Shown here: positions 43,293 through 55,030 of the stretch, in pieces | Numbering within the stretch: the first letter of the stretch is position 1 | How the letters are laid out: each line of letters begins with the position of its first letter | Origin: Chlamydomonas sphaeroides | Lineage: Eukaryota > Chlorophyta > Chlorophyceae > Chlamydomonadales > Chlamydomonadaceae | DNA length: 64,000 nucleotides | Reading direction: 5' to 3' | NCBI GenBank assembly: GCA_001662425.1 | Contig: BDDC01000079.1 | Span: forward strand, 1 to 64,000 | Notes under the pieces: generated by a model | Told to the model about the DNA's origin: nothing | What the model saw: the letters and a program-made list of their open reading frames with translations, nothing else | Database searches by the model: none | Program-made: the position numbers and the translations under genes

Positions 43293-44092
43293 CGCAGCGG
43301 CACCAGCGTCAGCCGGCGTTGATCTTGCCCGAGAGCGTGCCCGACAGCCCTCTGTTTAGGACGCTAGCCCATTCTTTGTGTGCGGGCAAGGGTCCACTGC
43401 CGCGCTTAAATGGGCAAGCGCAGGGCTGTGCGGTCCAAGACCTAAGGTGGTCTGACGTCAAGCTGGGCTTTCCAACGCGTAGCTGTAGGTTCACGCTTTT
43501 CGGTGGTGTACTTGGTGGAAAGGCAGGCCTGGTTGGCTGCGAAAATTGCGCCTTGTTGCAGTTCAGACTCGGGATTTGCGTCCGCCCCGTAACATGCACT
43601 CAAGCCCTGCCACCCCGAGAGTGCCTCTCACATCGACCGGTACATTACATACCGCGTAACACGCTCGGCTTCAAGCAAGCTTCTTCTGCTCACGGTGGAG
43701 GTCAGCCGTCCCAACCCTCCAAAGCCTGCTGGTTTTCCGTTTGATCACACGCCTGTGTCCTTCTGGTTTCATATCGACGAGCACTCGCGTCGGTAGCCTG
43801 CGCAGGCAGGTGGGTCTCACCGCTGAGTCCCCGACATGCAGTCAGCTTTTGCGTGCGCTTGGTGCCGTCGGTGGCGCCTAAGCATGCGATCTGGACTCTG
43901 TAGCGCATACTGCGGATGTCATGGAGCCATCCGCTTGGCACAGGTCGCGCACCTGCGGCTGTGGCAGCGTCTCGTAGCACGCACCGCGGTGGTGCGGCCC
44001 AGCTCTCTCCGCCCGTCCGTGTTGTCGCCCTCTCGCTTTGGCTCCCACGAGACCCCCCCCCCCCGCTACCCCCCACAGGCTTGGTCGCGGCC
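43293..44092. promoter_or_regulatory. Divergent intergenic region, SR-like gene / GGY-tail gene
   Basis: 800 bp between two head-to-head starts, with both promoters. On the plus side a C-run and CCACAG at 44073-44078 look like an acceptor just before the ATG, so a 5' UTR intron is possible. Confidence 0.45.
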
Positions 44093-47000
44093 ATGTCTGA
44101 CAGCGGAGGCCCCGGCGGGGATGGAGATTTCGCAGACCTGCTGCTGCAGGAGGTCCGCAGCCCCGAGGGCCTTGACTGCGGCAGCGTCAACATGCTAGTC
44201 GAAATGGCAAAGGCTGGCGACATTGACACGGTCACCGATGCGATCTCGTATCTCATCGAAGCGGGTGGGGCAGGCTGGACGCACTGTGTACAGGTCCCGT
44301 TGGCCACCGCCATCATCCATCCTCATTTTGCTTTTCTGCAGCTGCCCTTACCGACTTCGTGTCATGCGCATGCAGGCAACCCCGACCTCGCGGCGGGCTG
44401 CGTGCGGCGGGTTATGTCGGGCGGAGCGCCGGCGAGCGCTGCCGGCAGCGACAGCGGCGCCAAGCCAGCGCTCGACTACTCGGCCGCCGCCAAGATCCTC
44501 AACAGGTGCGGCCCGCGAGCCCCCGACCGACCAGAACCCTCACCAACGTCGCGACGCCCCCGCAGCCGCGCTCTTGAAGCCCCCCGCCGGTAGCCACGCC
44601 GCACCAGCGTGGTCGCATGGGCCTCCTGGCAGCCGGACCCTCCCAGCCGCTCGCCCTCACACCTCGCCAAATGTGCACAGCAGCAGTTCCCCAAGGGAAC
44701 CCTAAGCACCCCCAACGCTCAAACTGCCAACCACCCCAACGCCCCAAATGCCCAACGGTGGCCCCAGGCTGACGGAGCTGGGCAGCGTGAGCGAGGCGCA
44801 GGACCTCATCCGCTTCAGCCTCGTGTCCCGCGAGACGGACGTTGGCCGCGGCAAGATGCTCGACTGCTACGACGCCAGGTGCGGCACCTGGCAGCGTCGA
44901 GCGACATGCGGGGACCGTGTTTGTGAGGCGGCTCCCCGGCATCTAGCGAGCGAGCTGTGCTGCCGCCAACGATGGCATGGCCGGCCCCACGATGCGTAAA
45001 CAGCCCGGCCATGGCAACGCCACGGCAGTCAGCCGATGGCGGTCACGCATCGGGAAACCGGGGAAACCCGGGACACCCAGGGATCTGCTGCCGCTCCGCA
45101 GCTGCTCCGCAGCGAATCGCGAGGGGCTCTGCCCCGGCGCCCCGGGGCGCCCTTGCCTGGACAAGTAGCAACAAACTGCCGCGCTGCTGTCCTCGCTTCC
45201 TGCTGTCCCTGCCCCCCAGCCTGATGCTGGGCGCCATGGTCGACGTGTCTGCCGCCGACTCTGCGGGCAAGCTGCTGTTCGCGTTCTACTCGGTGGACAG
45301 CAGCCAGGAGGACAGCGCCGCCAGCCAGGTGGGGCGAGCGGGTTCGGGCCGCTGAGGAGTTCGGTCTTCGTGCCTTCCGCTGCCAGCTAGGCGAGGAACA
45401 CTGCCCTGTCGGGGAAGCCAGGTGGGGCGTATCGGGGCTGGATCTGCTGGCGTTGTCCGGTGGGGCAGGCCTATCAGGCCACCTCCATGCTCTTTTCCCG
45501 GCTCCGCCCTCCCCCCGACCCTGCCAGACCGTTCGTTATGTGCCTCCCATCCTTTCCTCCCCTCTCCCCTCCTTATCCCGCGCCCATCGTCCCCCATAGA
45601 AGCGGGTGCCCTTCAACCCGGGCATGGTGCCGCCTCGTCCCTTACTCCCCTCCCTACCCTTCGTCCCCCTCCGCCCTGCCCTCTCCCCTCCAGACGCTGG
45701 TGCCCTTCATCCTGGGCACTCTGCTTGACCACGACAAGGTGCCATGGGCCGTGGAGCTGGGCAAGCAGCTCATGTACACCACGCTCGAGGTGGGGCGAGG
45801 GGAAAGGGTGTCATGTGGAGTTGGCTGCCAGTGGAGCGCATGTGGCCTTAGTGCCAGCCGTGCCGGGAAAACAGCTCATGCATACGGGTGCAGCGCAGAG
45901 TAAAGTGCGATGAGCTCTGGGCAAGCAGCTGATCTTCTGGATCGGCAGGGGCAGGGGCAGCGGCGGATGGTGCCGGCGCTGCGAGCTGGACCTGTGGCGG
46001 CCACAGCGCCGCCAGCTCCGTGCCACCCTGCTGACTCACCTTCCACCGCCTGTGTGCGGGGCGCTTTCAGGAGATTGACAACGGCTCCGACGAGTACGAC
46101 TTCACCGTGCTGGGCTGGTGCCTGGCGCAGATGGTGCGCCACGGAGCGCGGCGCGTTGCAGCCGGCAGGACTCGAAGTGGGGGTCACCAGGGGTTGGACC
46201 CAGCGGCCGTCCTGGGCCCGGCGGGGACGGGGCAGCGCACCAGCACACTAGCATGTCGGCACGCTCGCCGCTCGGCCCGAGACGCACAGGCGCCGGCAGA
46301 CCGCCTCCTAATGGCTTGTCTGCGTCCCGCCTGCGCCTGGCGCAGGTGTGGTACGGCCGCGCGGACTGGGCCGCCACGCTGTGCCGCGAGCTAGAGAAGC
46401 AGGAGTTGGAGTGGCTCAACATGCAGGTGCGCTGTGCAAGTGGCGGGCTGCAGGGCTGCAGAAGCCGGGGTTGCATGCAGCCGGGGGCGTTGGTTGGGTG
46501 CAGGCAAGGGCTGGCACGGCAGCGTTTTGGCAGGGGCGGGGCACGGGGAGCTCTAGACGGCGAGCAGGTGCAGGGCATGGAGAGCTGGAGCTGGAGGGCC
46601 GGGCCCATAACACCTCACCACGTGCCGCTCTCCCAGGGGCTGACGGCCGTGGCGCGTCACGCGCGCACGGGTCCCTCTGGACGCGGGCTGTGGGCCTGGT
46701 CTGCTCCGCTGTATGTTGTGCAAAACGACCGGCCGTTGCTTGACCCTCGGCCCATCCCTGGCTGCCCCCGTCGTCGTGCCGCCTTCGCAGGACCTACTCC
46801 AGTCCGTCACCGAGTGGGGCGACACCACCTACTCCATGACCATTGAGAACTTCATGCGGGACATGCGCCGCAAGGAGGGCGGCGGTGCCGCGCCCTCCTC
46901 AGCGCCGCCCTACGGCGGCCCCGCGGTGGCGCCGGCCGGGCCCTACGGCGGCGCACCGGCGCCCGCCGGGCCTGGCGGGCCGGGAGGCTACATGGGCGGT

Positions 47001-47186
47001 GGCGGAGGCTACGGCGGTGGCGGCGGTGGCTATGGCGGCGGGGGCGGGCGTTACGGGGGCGGGGCGTACGGCGGCGGCGGTGGGCGGTACGGGGGCGGCG
47101 GAGGCGGCGCGTATGGCGGAGGCGGATACGGTGGTGGGCGGTACGGGGGCGGGGGCTACGGCGGAGGCCGCTACGGCGGCCGGTAG
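44093..47186 (+). CDS. Helical protein with Gly/Tyr/Arg-rich (GGY/RYGG) C-terminal tail
   Basis: Eight exons in phase: 44093-44264, 44376-44505, 44768-44878, 45220-45328, 45694-45789, 46071-46133, 46346-46426, 46791-47186; 385 aa. The first 300 residues look folded and mainly helical: FADLLLQEVRSPEGLDCGSV, MLVEMAKAGDIDTVTDAISY, LTELGSVSEAQDLIRFSLVS, LVPFILGTLLDHDKVPWAVE, WYGRADWAATLCRELEKQ and DTTYSMTIENFMRDMRRK. The last 85 residues are Ala/Pro/Tyr then almost pure Gly with Tyr and Arg (GGGRYGGG units), as in glycine-rich RNA-binding or condensate-forming tails. No RRM or KH motif is seen. Function is not recognised; an RNA- or protein-scaffold role is inferred from the tail only. Confidence 0.65.
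45323..45429 (+). repeat. Duplicated donor of exon 4 (GGY-tail gene)
   Basis: AGCCAGGTGGGGCG, the exon 4 end plus donor at 45323-45336, recurs exactly at 45416-45429 inside the intron, 93 bp downstream. Confidence 0.9.
45598..45718 (+). repeat. Degenerate copy of exon 5 start with its own acceptor
   Basis: 45598-45624 (AG-A-AGCGGGTGCCCTTCAACC...) closely resembles 45692-45718, the acceptor and first 25 nt of exon 5 (AG-A-CGCTGGTGCCCTTCATCC...), 94 bp downstream. Confidence 0.85.
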
Positions 47187-48225
47187 AGGTTGCGGTGGCG
47201 GGTACCGCACTGCGAAAGGGCTGGGCCGTGGCCGGCGGTGTGTCGTGCGCGCGGGGGGCCTACCGGTACGCTGGGGTGCGCTGACGTGCGGGGGCCTTGA
47301 GGCGCGGGCGGCGGTGTGAGGGGGTGGGGTCGGGATGGCGTACCTCGTCTCGGACTAGACTCTGCACGCAAACTGCGGGCTTGCCGACCGCCAGAATTAC
47401 CGTCTGTGGTGGCTGAATTAAAGTGCGTCTCGCGCGGCTACTCGACACGCATGCCGTTGGGGCGTCTCGGAACGTTGCGCCCGTTGGTCGTTTGGGGGAA
47501 TTCCGGCGGACGTGTGTTGGAAATTGCGCCGCTTGCTACGCGGCATCTCAGTCTGCTGTCGTTCCATGCTCCTACGCGGCTGTGGGTCTGCGGCGATCCG
47601 TGCAGCCCATCCCGAGGGAAGTGCAGGCGCAGGCCCGTGGCGCCACGACGACCCGGGACGGACCAGCGCTGGGCGGGCTAACGGCACGGCGCCTGCCTCC
47701 CAAGTTGCGAGCACGAGGCTGCTAGCCTGCCTTCCGAGCGCTCATCACTCGCCGGGCCAAGCCGATTGCCGGTTCTCTCATATTTTTGAACCAGCGTGGC
47801 ATTTATATGAGTTACCCTTCTCTGACTTCCACACTGATCCTACAGTGACAGCCGATTGCCCGCAGCCGGACAAGCCCTCGATGCCGAAGCCCCAGCAGCA
47901 CACCAGCTCCGCCATTGCAGCGGCCCAACATCGTACCCAGCGCCTGCCCCACATTGCGCTACAACACATGCGATGCAACAGCACCCGTCCTCGGCACCTG
48001 CGGCCACCCACCAACCATCATGCACGCGCGCTCGCGCAAATTCAGTCCTGACACACCCAACGGCAGTGCGCTCCACTGAGCCCCACCGCTCATCCCAAGC
48101 CCGAGCTTCTGTCAGCGACATCGCGCCGCCCTGCGCGTCCCACGTACAAAGCCCTTGGACCAGTACGCCCGCCCTCTCCGCCGCCGCTGCCCCTGCCCCA
48201 TACCTGCCACCGCCCCTGGCTCGCG
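47187..48225. other. Convergent intergenic stretch, no gene supported
   Basis: About 1 kb between the stop of the GGY-tail gene and the stop of the minus-strand coiled-coil gene. It should hold both 3' UTRs. Open frames have no support. Confidence 0.5.
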
Positions 48226-51200
48226 TCACCGCGACGCACCCCGCACGCTGCCGCCCGCCCCCGAGCCCTCCTCCACCTCCTCGTCCCACTTGGGCAGCGG
48301 CGGCGCATCGGACCCCAGCTCATCCGACGTCGCCGCCACCGCATCCAGCCCCGAGTCCAAGCCGCCCCCTGTCGCCCCGGATGCCGCCGAGCCCACCGCA
48401 GCCGCAGCTGCGGCGGCGTTTATGCTGCTGCCCCCCACGCTGCTGGCGCCCAAGCCCGAGGCGCCGGCCACGGGAACGTAGGTCCCTAGCTCCGAGCCGC
48501 TCTCCTCCACGGCCTCCTCCTCGCCGGCTGCCGAGGAGATGGCGTCGTCGCCGCTTCTCCGCGATGCAGCCGCCGCGGGCTCTGGCGTAGCCCCCGAGCG
48601 CGGCGTGGTGCCGTCCTCCACATCCTCCTCCAGCTCCTCCTCCTCGTCGTCCTCTTCCCCTTCCTCCTCGTCGTCCTCCTCCTCGTCGTCCTCCTCCTCA
48701 TCCTCGTCCTCCTCGCCCTCCTCCTCCACCTCCTCGCCCTGCGCCGCGCCTGGCGCCGACGCGCCCCGCACGCCCTCCTCCTCCTCCTCCTCCTCCTCCT
48801 CGCCCTCCTCCTCCACAGACCCATCCTCTTCTGCAGCTGCGTCGCCGCGGCCCGCCGACCCCGGCCCCGCGATTTCCCGCACGACCGACCTCGGCGCGTA
48901 CACGCTCGTGATGTTGGGCGGCAGCAGCGCGTGCGGTGTGCCCACCTCCCCGCCCGCCTCGCCCGCACCACCCAGCTCGCAGCTGTCCGCGCCCTCGCCG
49001 CCCGGCGCCGAGCCGAGTTGCGGCGACGGCGACGTCGTGTGCGGCGCGTAGGGCGACAGGTGCGTGGGGTGCGCCAGGTGCGCCGGCAGCGGCGGCAGCG
49101 CGCTGGGGCTGCCCGAGCGGGCGCCATTGCGCGCAACCGAGGCGAAGCTGGGCTCCGGTCCCATGCCGCCCGAGGCGGAGGGCGTGGGCGACGCGTCGCC
49201 TCGGTGCGGTTGCGCGTACGGCGCGTGGCCGTTGCTGGGGTAGGCGGCGGCGAGGGACGAGGGGTGCGGCAGGGGGCCCTGGCGGGGTATGGTGGACACC
49301 AGGGGCCCGGGCCGCTCCAGCAGCGCGTGCAGCGCGGCCTGCGGGTCCGCGGGGTGGCTGGACGCCGCCGACCTGACGGCGACGGTAAGGCGTGGGGGCA
49401 CCAGGGGCGGGCGGTTGGGAGATGAGAGGGTGGCGCATGCGGCATGGCGGCGCGGGCGCGGCATGTGTGCGCCACGCGCCAGCCGGCCGCCGCCAGGGCA
49501 GGAGCGCTCCCGCAGGCGGCTTCCCTTGCCACGCCCGCATGGCCGGACAGCTGAGGCCCCTGCTCGGGGCCCCTCCACGGCTCCGCCCCAATGGAACAGA
49601 CAAGCGGGCAGCGCACCTGTAGCTGGCCGCGCTCTTGGCCTTGGCCAGGTGCGGCGGCTGCTGGCCGCCGCCGCCGCTGCTGGCGGAGCTGGCGGAGCGC
49701 CCGCTGCGCTCCGCGCGCAGGAAGGCGTCAAACGAGGGCGGCATGGACGCCACGCCGCTGCGCACCGTGAAGCCGCCCTCGCGCTCGCGCGCCTTGGCCT
49801 CGTACTCCTGGTTCCTGAGCGGCAAGGAAGCAAGCCCGCGGCACGTGGCCGTGGCACCAGCAGGCGTCAGTGCGCCTGCAGCTTGGAGCGGCCCGCCAGC
49901 CCCTCCCCCCATGCGCCATACTGGTCCCGCCCTTTGTCCCGCAGCTGTTGCGCGTGCGCGAACGAGCGGGTGGCTTGTTTGCGGTCCTTATAGTGTGCGA
50001 CGCGTTCCCCGCCGCAGCTGTACGCCGGCAGCCAACGCACATGCGGTGGCGGTACGCCTGCAGCGCGCGCAGCTTGATCTGCCGCACATAGCTGTCCTCC
50101 GCGTCTTCCCGCTGCTGCTTGGTCTTGCGGTCCGTCCACTCCTTGAGCGCCGCGCCGTTGGTGCTGCCCATGGCCTGCTCGCGCTCCTGAAAGCGCGCCA
50201 TCGACTCGGCCTCTTGCCTGCGGGCCGTGCAAGGAGCCGGGGTGCGGGCTCAGGGGATGCAAGAGGCCAAGACATGGATGCACATCTAGGGCTCTGCGGG
50301 GACATCGGCGCCACTGTGGCACCGACGCGGCTGCTGACACCGGCCGGACGGCTGCGGCCGTGCGCATGCGGCCTCAGCCGTGCGTTGCGGAGCCAGGGCC
50401 AGGGCCAGATCGCGCAGTCGAGCCCCGGCGCTCTGTCTGTGCCCAAACCCCCATGACTCACCGCTCCAGCTCCTCCCTTTCCATCTGCAGCTCAACGTGC
50501 TTACGCTGGTTCCACACTTCGAACACAGCCTGCGGCACGCAAAGAGCAGAGAAAGAGCTCGACCCAACGCCCGCACCCTAGCTGCATGACGCCACCCGGC
50601 ACCCGCCACTGTGGCCGCAAGCACCGCAGCCGCCGACCTCCGCAGCACCAAGCAGACCCACCCTTGCGCCCCGTGCGCTGGAATCCCCTCTGTCAGCGCC
50701 CAAGAGCTCCTAGGAACTCCCTGTCCAGACCACTCCGTAGCATCCTAGCACCCGAGGCGGCAGGCAACATGGTCACATGGGCGGGGCGGCTCCTGCCCCC
50801 GGGCTGTCCGCCGGCGCACCTGCGCGTCCGCGTCCCGCTGTTTGAGGAACTCCACGTCCTTCTCCGTCAGCAGCGATTTGGCATTCTTGCCGCCGCCACG
50901 CAGCGGTCGCAGCGGCAGGCCGCCCGAGGGCGTGGGCTTCATGACCCGTGCAAACGGCTGCGAGGGTAGCGGGCGGCGTAGCGTGGGCTCAGCGGTGGGC
51001 TCTCGTGCTCGCAGTGCAGCGACGCGCTGGCGCGCAGCTACCGGCGCCTGGCGCTGCGCTCAGGCACGCCGGCAGTGTGGTGGGGTGGGTGCGATGGCGT
51101 GGTACTGAGCGCCCAGTGTGGCAGGGTGGGTGCGATGGCGTGATGCTGGCGGGAGGGGCGCAGCTGGCGGGCCGTGGCGTGTGAGGCTGGGTGCGCGTGT

Positions 51201-51778
51201 GCTGGGCGACGCACCGCTGCGGCCCGCAGCTCTGTAAAGGCGGGACTGGTGTAGCCGAAGGAGCCGGTCTGCTTGGCGTCTCCTGGGTGCGCCACGTAGC
51301 CCAAGCGGGCGTTGGTGAGGCTCTGCACGGGAGCGAAGCGGAAATGGCTTGAGCGCACCGCCCGTGAGGTTGCGCAACGACGGAGGCTGAGGGACCCGCC
51401 TGGATGGAGCACTTCCGGGCGCCTTGCGGCCGCCTGTCAATGCCCCGAGCCCTGTATTTGGTCAATCCTGGTCACGGCGCCCTGTGCGCGCACCTGGGTC
51501 TTGCGCACGCCCGTAGGCCGCGGAGGGTCGGCATCGGGCAGCACGCCATGGTGTGCACCCGTGCCGTAGCTCGCTGTCAAGGACGCAAGGTAGGCTGGGC
51601 TGTGATAGTAGTTGTGCGCCTCGGCTATGGGGGGCAGGAGCGGCGTCAACAGAGGCGTCGTGGCATTTGTCGCCGGTCTGCTGCTAGAGGTTGTCGTTGT
51701 GTTGCCAGTGGCTAGTCGTGAGCCTGACGAGTTCGGTGCAGAGCTCTTGCTCTCCTTCTTTGAACTGTGAGTGGACAT
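48226..51778 (-). CDS. Coiled-coil protein with long acidic disordered tail
   Basis: Seven exons in phase (5' to 3'): 51494-51778, 51215-51322, 50820-50957, 50462-50529, 50041-50217, 49617-49814, 48226-49372; 706 aa. The N-terminus is Ser/Thr/Ala/Pro-rich (MSTHSSKKESKSS...). A conserved-looking stretch follows: LGYVAHPGDAKQTGSFGYTS and PFARVMKPTPSGGLPLRPLR. Residues about 160-285 form a charged coiled coil (LLTEKDVEFLKQRDADAQAV, VWNQRKHVELQMEREELER, QEAESMARFQEREQAM, KTKQQREDAEDSYVRQIKLR, NQEYEAKAREREGG). The tail is Ser/Pro-rich, then has an unbroken run of Glu/Asp (genomic about 48604-48840), then Ala/Gly/Ser. The compact coiled-coil part with short SFGYTSP-type motifs recalls microtubule- or cilium-associated proteins, but that is only a resemblance. 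No family is recognised. Confidence 0.6.
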
Positions 51779-52343
51779 TTGCTACTTAGAAAGCTCACAG
51801 GAGCGCTAGGCAAGCTCTTTCATCGACCGCGTGTATGTAGTTGTAAGGTACTAAGCAGCGCGGTATAGCAGCGGGGTATGGCCGTCGTCCGGGCGCTTGG
51901 GCCGGGAGAACCAAGGGAGGGTGCATGGGGAAACGAGAGTGTGCCTTGCCTTGCTGCCGACCCGCACACTAGTTAGTGTGTGCTTTTGTTGCCTTGAACA
52001 AACCCCGCACGGACTGGAGGTTTGCCATACCGAACTTGTCCAGCCCACCGCAAGATTGACGCCAAGCCCCACGCCAAGCGTAGCGCAGTGCCGCAAGAGT
52101 ACTAGACAGCAGTGATTGGATGCAGAGCCTTCGCGCGCGCCCTACCCGGTGCGGATGGCTGCCGGGGCTTGGCGCCGCGACTCGCTTCAAGCAGTAGATC
52201 TGGCTCGCCGCTCCCACGGAGAATGAACTTTGGTACTTGTGCTGCAGGGCGCAGCCGGTCATGGCGTCTGCGTCGGGGTTTATCGGCGTAAAGCCTGCGG
52301 GTGCGCAGGGAGCCCTCGGGCCAAGAATTGCCGCAGGGCCGCT
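51779..52343. promoter_or_regulatory. Divergent region and unresolved 5' end of the ClpR gene
   Basis: Lies between the coiled-coil gene (minus) and the first exon of ClpR that can be read with confidence. The ClpR transit peptide exon is probably here. Candidates are the short frames from 52120 (MQSLRARPTRC...) and 52261 (MASASGFIGVKP...), but no splice joins either one cleanly to the next exon. Confidence 0.4.
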
Positions 52344-55030
52344 ATGCTGACGCTCGGCACTTGCACAGGGAGCGTGGCTGGCTTCGGCGGCAAGAACAAG
52401 CCGCAGGGGTTTTGGCAGGTCACGCAGAAGCAAATTACCTCCGCGAAGTGCGTGGCTTTACTGCACACACTTTGCCGCTTCTTGCGGGGGCTTGCGGGGG
52501 TTGTGATGCGCAACACGAAGCGTTGACGCACGCTTCATGCGTTTGGCGCAGGCGGTCGGGTGCGCCGAAGCGCAAGGTGACCACGATGATGCCCGTGTCG
52601 GTACCCAAGGTGCTGTGCCGGCCACCAGGCCAGAAGCAGATGGAGTGGGTGGACCTCTGGGAGTCATACGTGAGTATGGCTGGCGGGGGGCATCAGTGGG
52701 AGAGCGGCCGGCTGGCCAGCCTCTGAGGCCCCTGGGGGCCGCGGACGCCTGCGCACACCTGACGTGGCTGCAGCGGGGTGGGCCTTTGCCATGGATATCG
52801 CGCCACGCATAGCGGTCAGGAGCGGCAGCCCCCACTGCGAAGCACATGGTGTACAACATGACCGGCCTGGCGGCCAGGACCCGAGCGGGGCAGCGGCCGC
52901 TGCTCGGAACGCCCAAGCCACGGCAGTGCGGGCTCACGCTTGTGTGCCGCGCAGCGACCCTACACCTGATCCTATCCTCCAAGTGATGGGAATGCTGTTG
53001 GTGGTGCTGCGGCTGCTGACATGCCTCTCTGCCCTGCCTGTGCCGTTGCTGTATCCGCAGACGTACCAGAAGGTGGTGTTCATCAAGGAGGCCATTAGCG
53101 AGGAGGTGCGCTCGCCAGCGGCGTGGCAGCAGCGCGGCCTGCGGTTGGGAAGGGCGCCGTCACCGGCGCGGGGTGCACGTCGCCAGCAGGAAGCGCGACC
53201 TGACAGACAGCTTACGCGCTGGCCACCCGGCGGCGGCTGTGCGCAGCGCCGATGTGGCTGGGCTGCGAGCCACAGGCCCGCCGCATGGCGCTCAGGAAGC
53301 TGGGATCCCGGTGATCCTAGTCTTGGGGTTGACATGCGGCGTCCCAGCCCCCCGCGCACCAGGTGCCACCGGGTCGCTGGTAGCCATCTCGAGGCGCTGG
53401 CGCCTCCCCAGGCCCACGTACTGTAGCCCCGCTACTTCCACGCCCCATAGCCCCGTGCCTCAGCCCCACCGCCACCACGCCCGCGTACCAAGCCCACCGC
53501 CTCACCGCCTCGCCCCCGCCTCCCTCCCTACCGCCCAGGTGGCCAACAACATGATCGCGCTCACGCTGTACCTGGACTCCCTGGACAACAAGCGCATCTA
53601 CTACTGGATGAACTGCCCCGGGGGAGACGTGAGCGCAGCTGCGGGCAAAGCAGGGGCAGCAGGGGCTGAGGCTGGATGGGTCTCGGGCGAGCTAGCTGTG
53701 GCGTACCAGCGGCGCGGTCGCTGCTCGGAGTCTGGGGACGGGCGCTGGCCCGCCCCCTGCGGTGCGCGCCTTCCGTCCTCGTACCTGCCCAACGCTTTCG
53801 CCCTGCCCCGGCCCTTGGTGGCGCACGCGTGCCGTACGACAGGTGGTGCCCACGCTGGCGCTGTACGACACGATGCAGTACGTGCGCAGCAAGACGGCCA
53901 CCGTATGCTACGGGCTGTGCCTGGGCATGGGCGGCTTCCTGCTCACAGCGGGCGGCGAGAAGGTGCGCGATCCGCCCCGACGGCCACGGTAGCGGGGAAG
54001 CCTGCAGGCTACAACCCTGCACCAAGCCGGGTGTCCACCCAAGCAGTAGCACCATCCCCGGCTTTGAGGGCGCAGGAGCTCGTGCACAGCAGTTTCTGCA
54101 CCCATGCGCAGCCTGCCCTGCTGCAACCCCAGCCTCCAGGCCACAGCGCGCTTGACGACGCGCCAGCGGCTGACACATCCCCCAGCCCCGCCTGCCTCTT
54201 TCCTCCCCTCCCCCCCCCTCCTGTCAATATTTCCCCCCNNNNNNNNNNNNNNNNNNNNNNNNNNNNNNNNNNNNNNNNNNNNNNNNNNNNNNNNNNNNNN
54301 NNNNNNNNNNNNNNNNNNNNNNNNNNNNNNNNNNNNNNNNNNNNNNNNNNNNNNNNNNNNNNNNNNNNNNNNNNNNNNNNNNNNNNNNNNNNNNNNNNNN
54401 NNNNNNNNNNNNNNNNNNNNNNNNNNNNNNNNNNNNNNNNNNNNNNNNNNNNNNNNNNNNNNNNNNNNNNNNNNNNNNNNNNNNNNNNNNNNNNNNNNNN
54501 NNNNNNNNNNNNNNNNNNNNNNNNNNNNNNNNNNNNNNNNNNNNNNNNNNNNNNNNNNNNNNNNNNNNNNNNNNNNNNNNNNNNNNNNNNNNNNNNNNNN
54601 NNNNNNNNNNNNNNNNNNNNNNNACCACCCCTCGGGCGCCTCTCGCGGCCAGGCCAGCGAGATGCACATCGAGAGCCGCGAGCTGGTGCGCATGCGCGAC
54701 TACCTGTCGCTGCTCACCAGCAACGCCACGGGGCAACCCTACGACCGGGTACGAGGATGGGAGGGCAGCAGGGAGAAAGGGGGGAAAAGGCTGCTGCCAC
54801 GGGGCAGAAGGGCCAGGGCAAGGGCCTAAGATGCCGCTGATGGGGTTGCCTGCCCTTTATGTGCCGGCTTGCAGGTGATCCGCGAGCTGTCGCGGAACAA
54901 GTGGATGGACCCCAAGCAGGCCATCGAGTACGGCATGATCGACAAGGTGCTCACCACGCCCATGCCCAAGATGCCCACGGGGCCGCAGTTCAAGTTCGAG
55001 CGCCGCAACGACGAGCTGGTCGGGTTGTAG
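52344..55030 (+). CDS. ClpR-type (catalytically inactive ClpP-like) plastid protease subunit
   Basis: Non-catalytic ring subunit of the plastid Clp protease core, which degrades stromal proteins with ClpC. Readable exons: about 52344-52447, 52552-52669, 53061-53105, 53539-53628, 53843-53962, (gap), 54624-54748, 54875-55030, in phase. Seen: VTTMMPVSVPKVLCRP, WVDLWESYTYQKVVFIKEAI, MIALTLYLDSLDNKRIYYWM, NCPGGDVVPTLALYDTMQ, CYGLCLGMGGFLLTAG, HPSGASRGQASEMHIESREL and EYGMIDKVL. The nucleophile serine of ClpP (SMG) is Gly here (LGMGG), and the Asp region reads IRELSRNKWM with Glu and Asn in place of Asp, so the subunit should be inactive. The overall build fits plant ClpR2/ClpR4. An assembly gap at 54239-54623 removes the segment before the catalytic His, whose codon reads NAC. 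The 5' end is uncertain and a short C-terminal tail ends NDELVGL. Confidence 0.85.
54239..54623. other. Assembly gap (385 N)
   Basis: A run of N inside the ClpR gene. It hides the end of one intron and about 15 codons of the exon that should carry RF-x-LP and the His-triad position. A C-run precedes it (CCCCCCCTCC...TTTCCCCCC), a likely cause of the gap. Confidence 1.
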
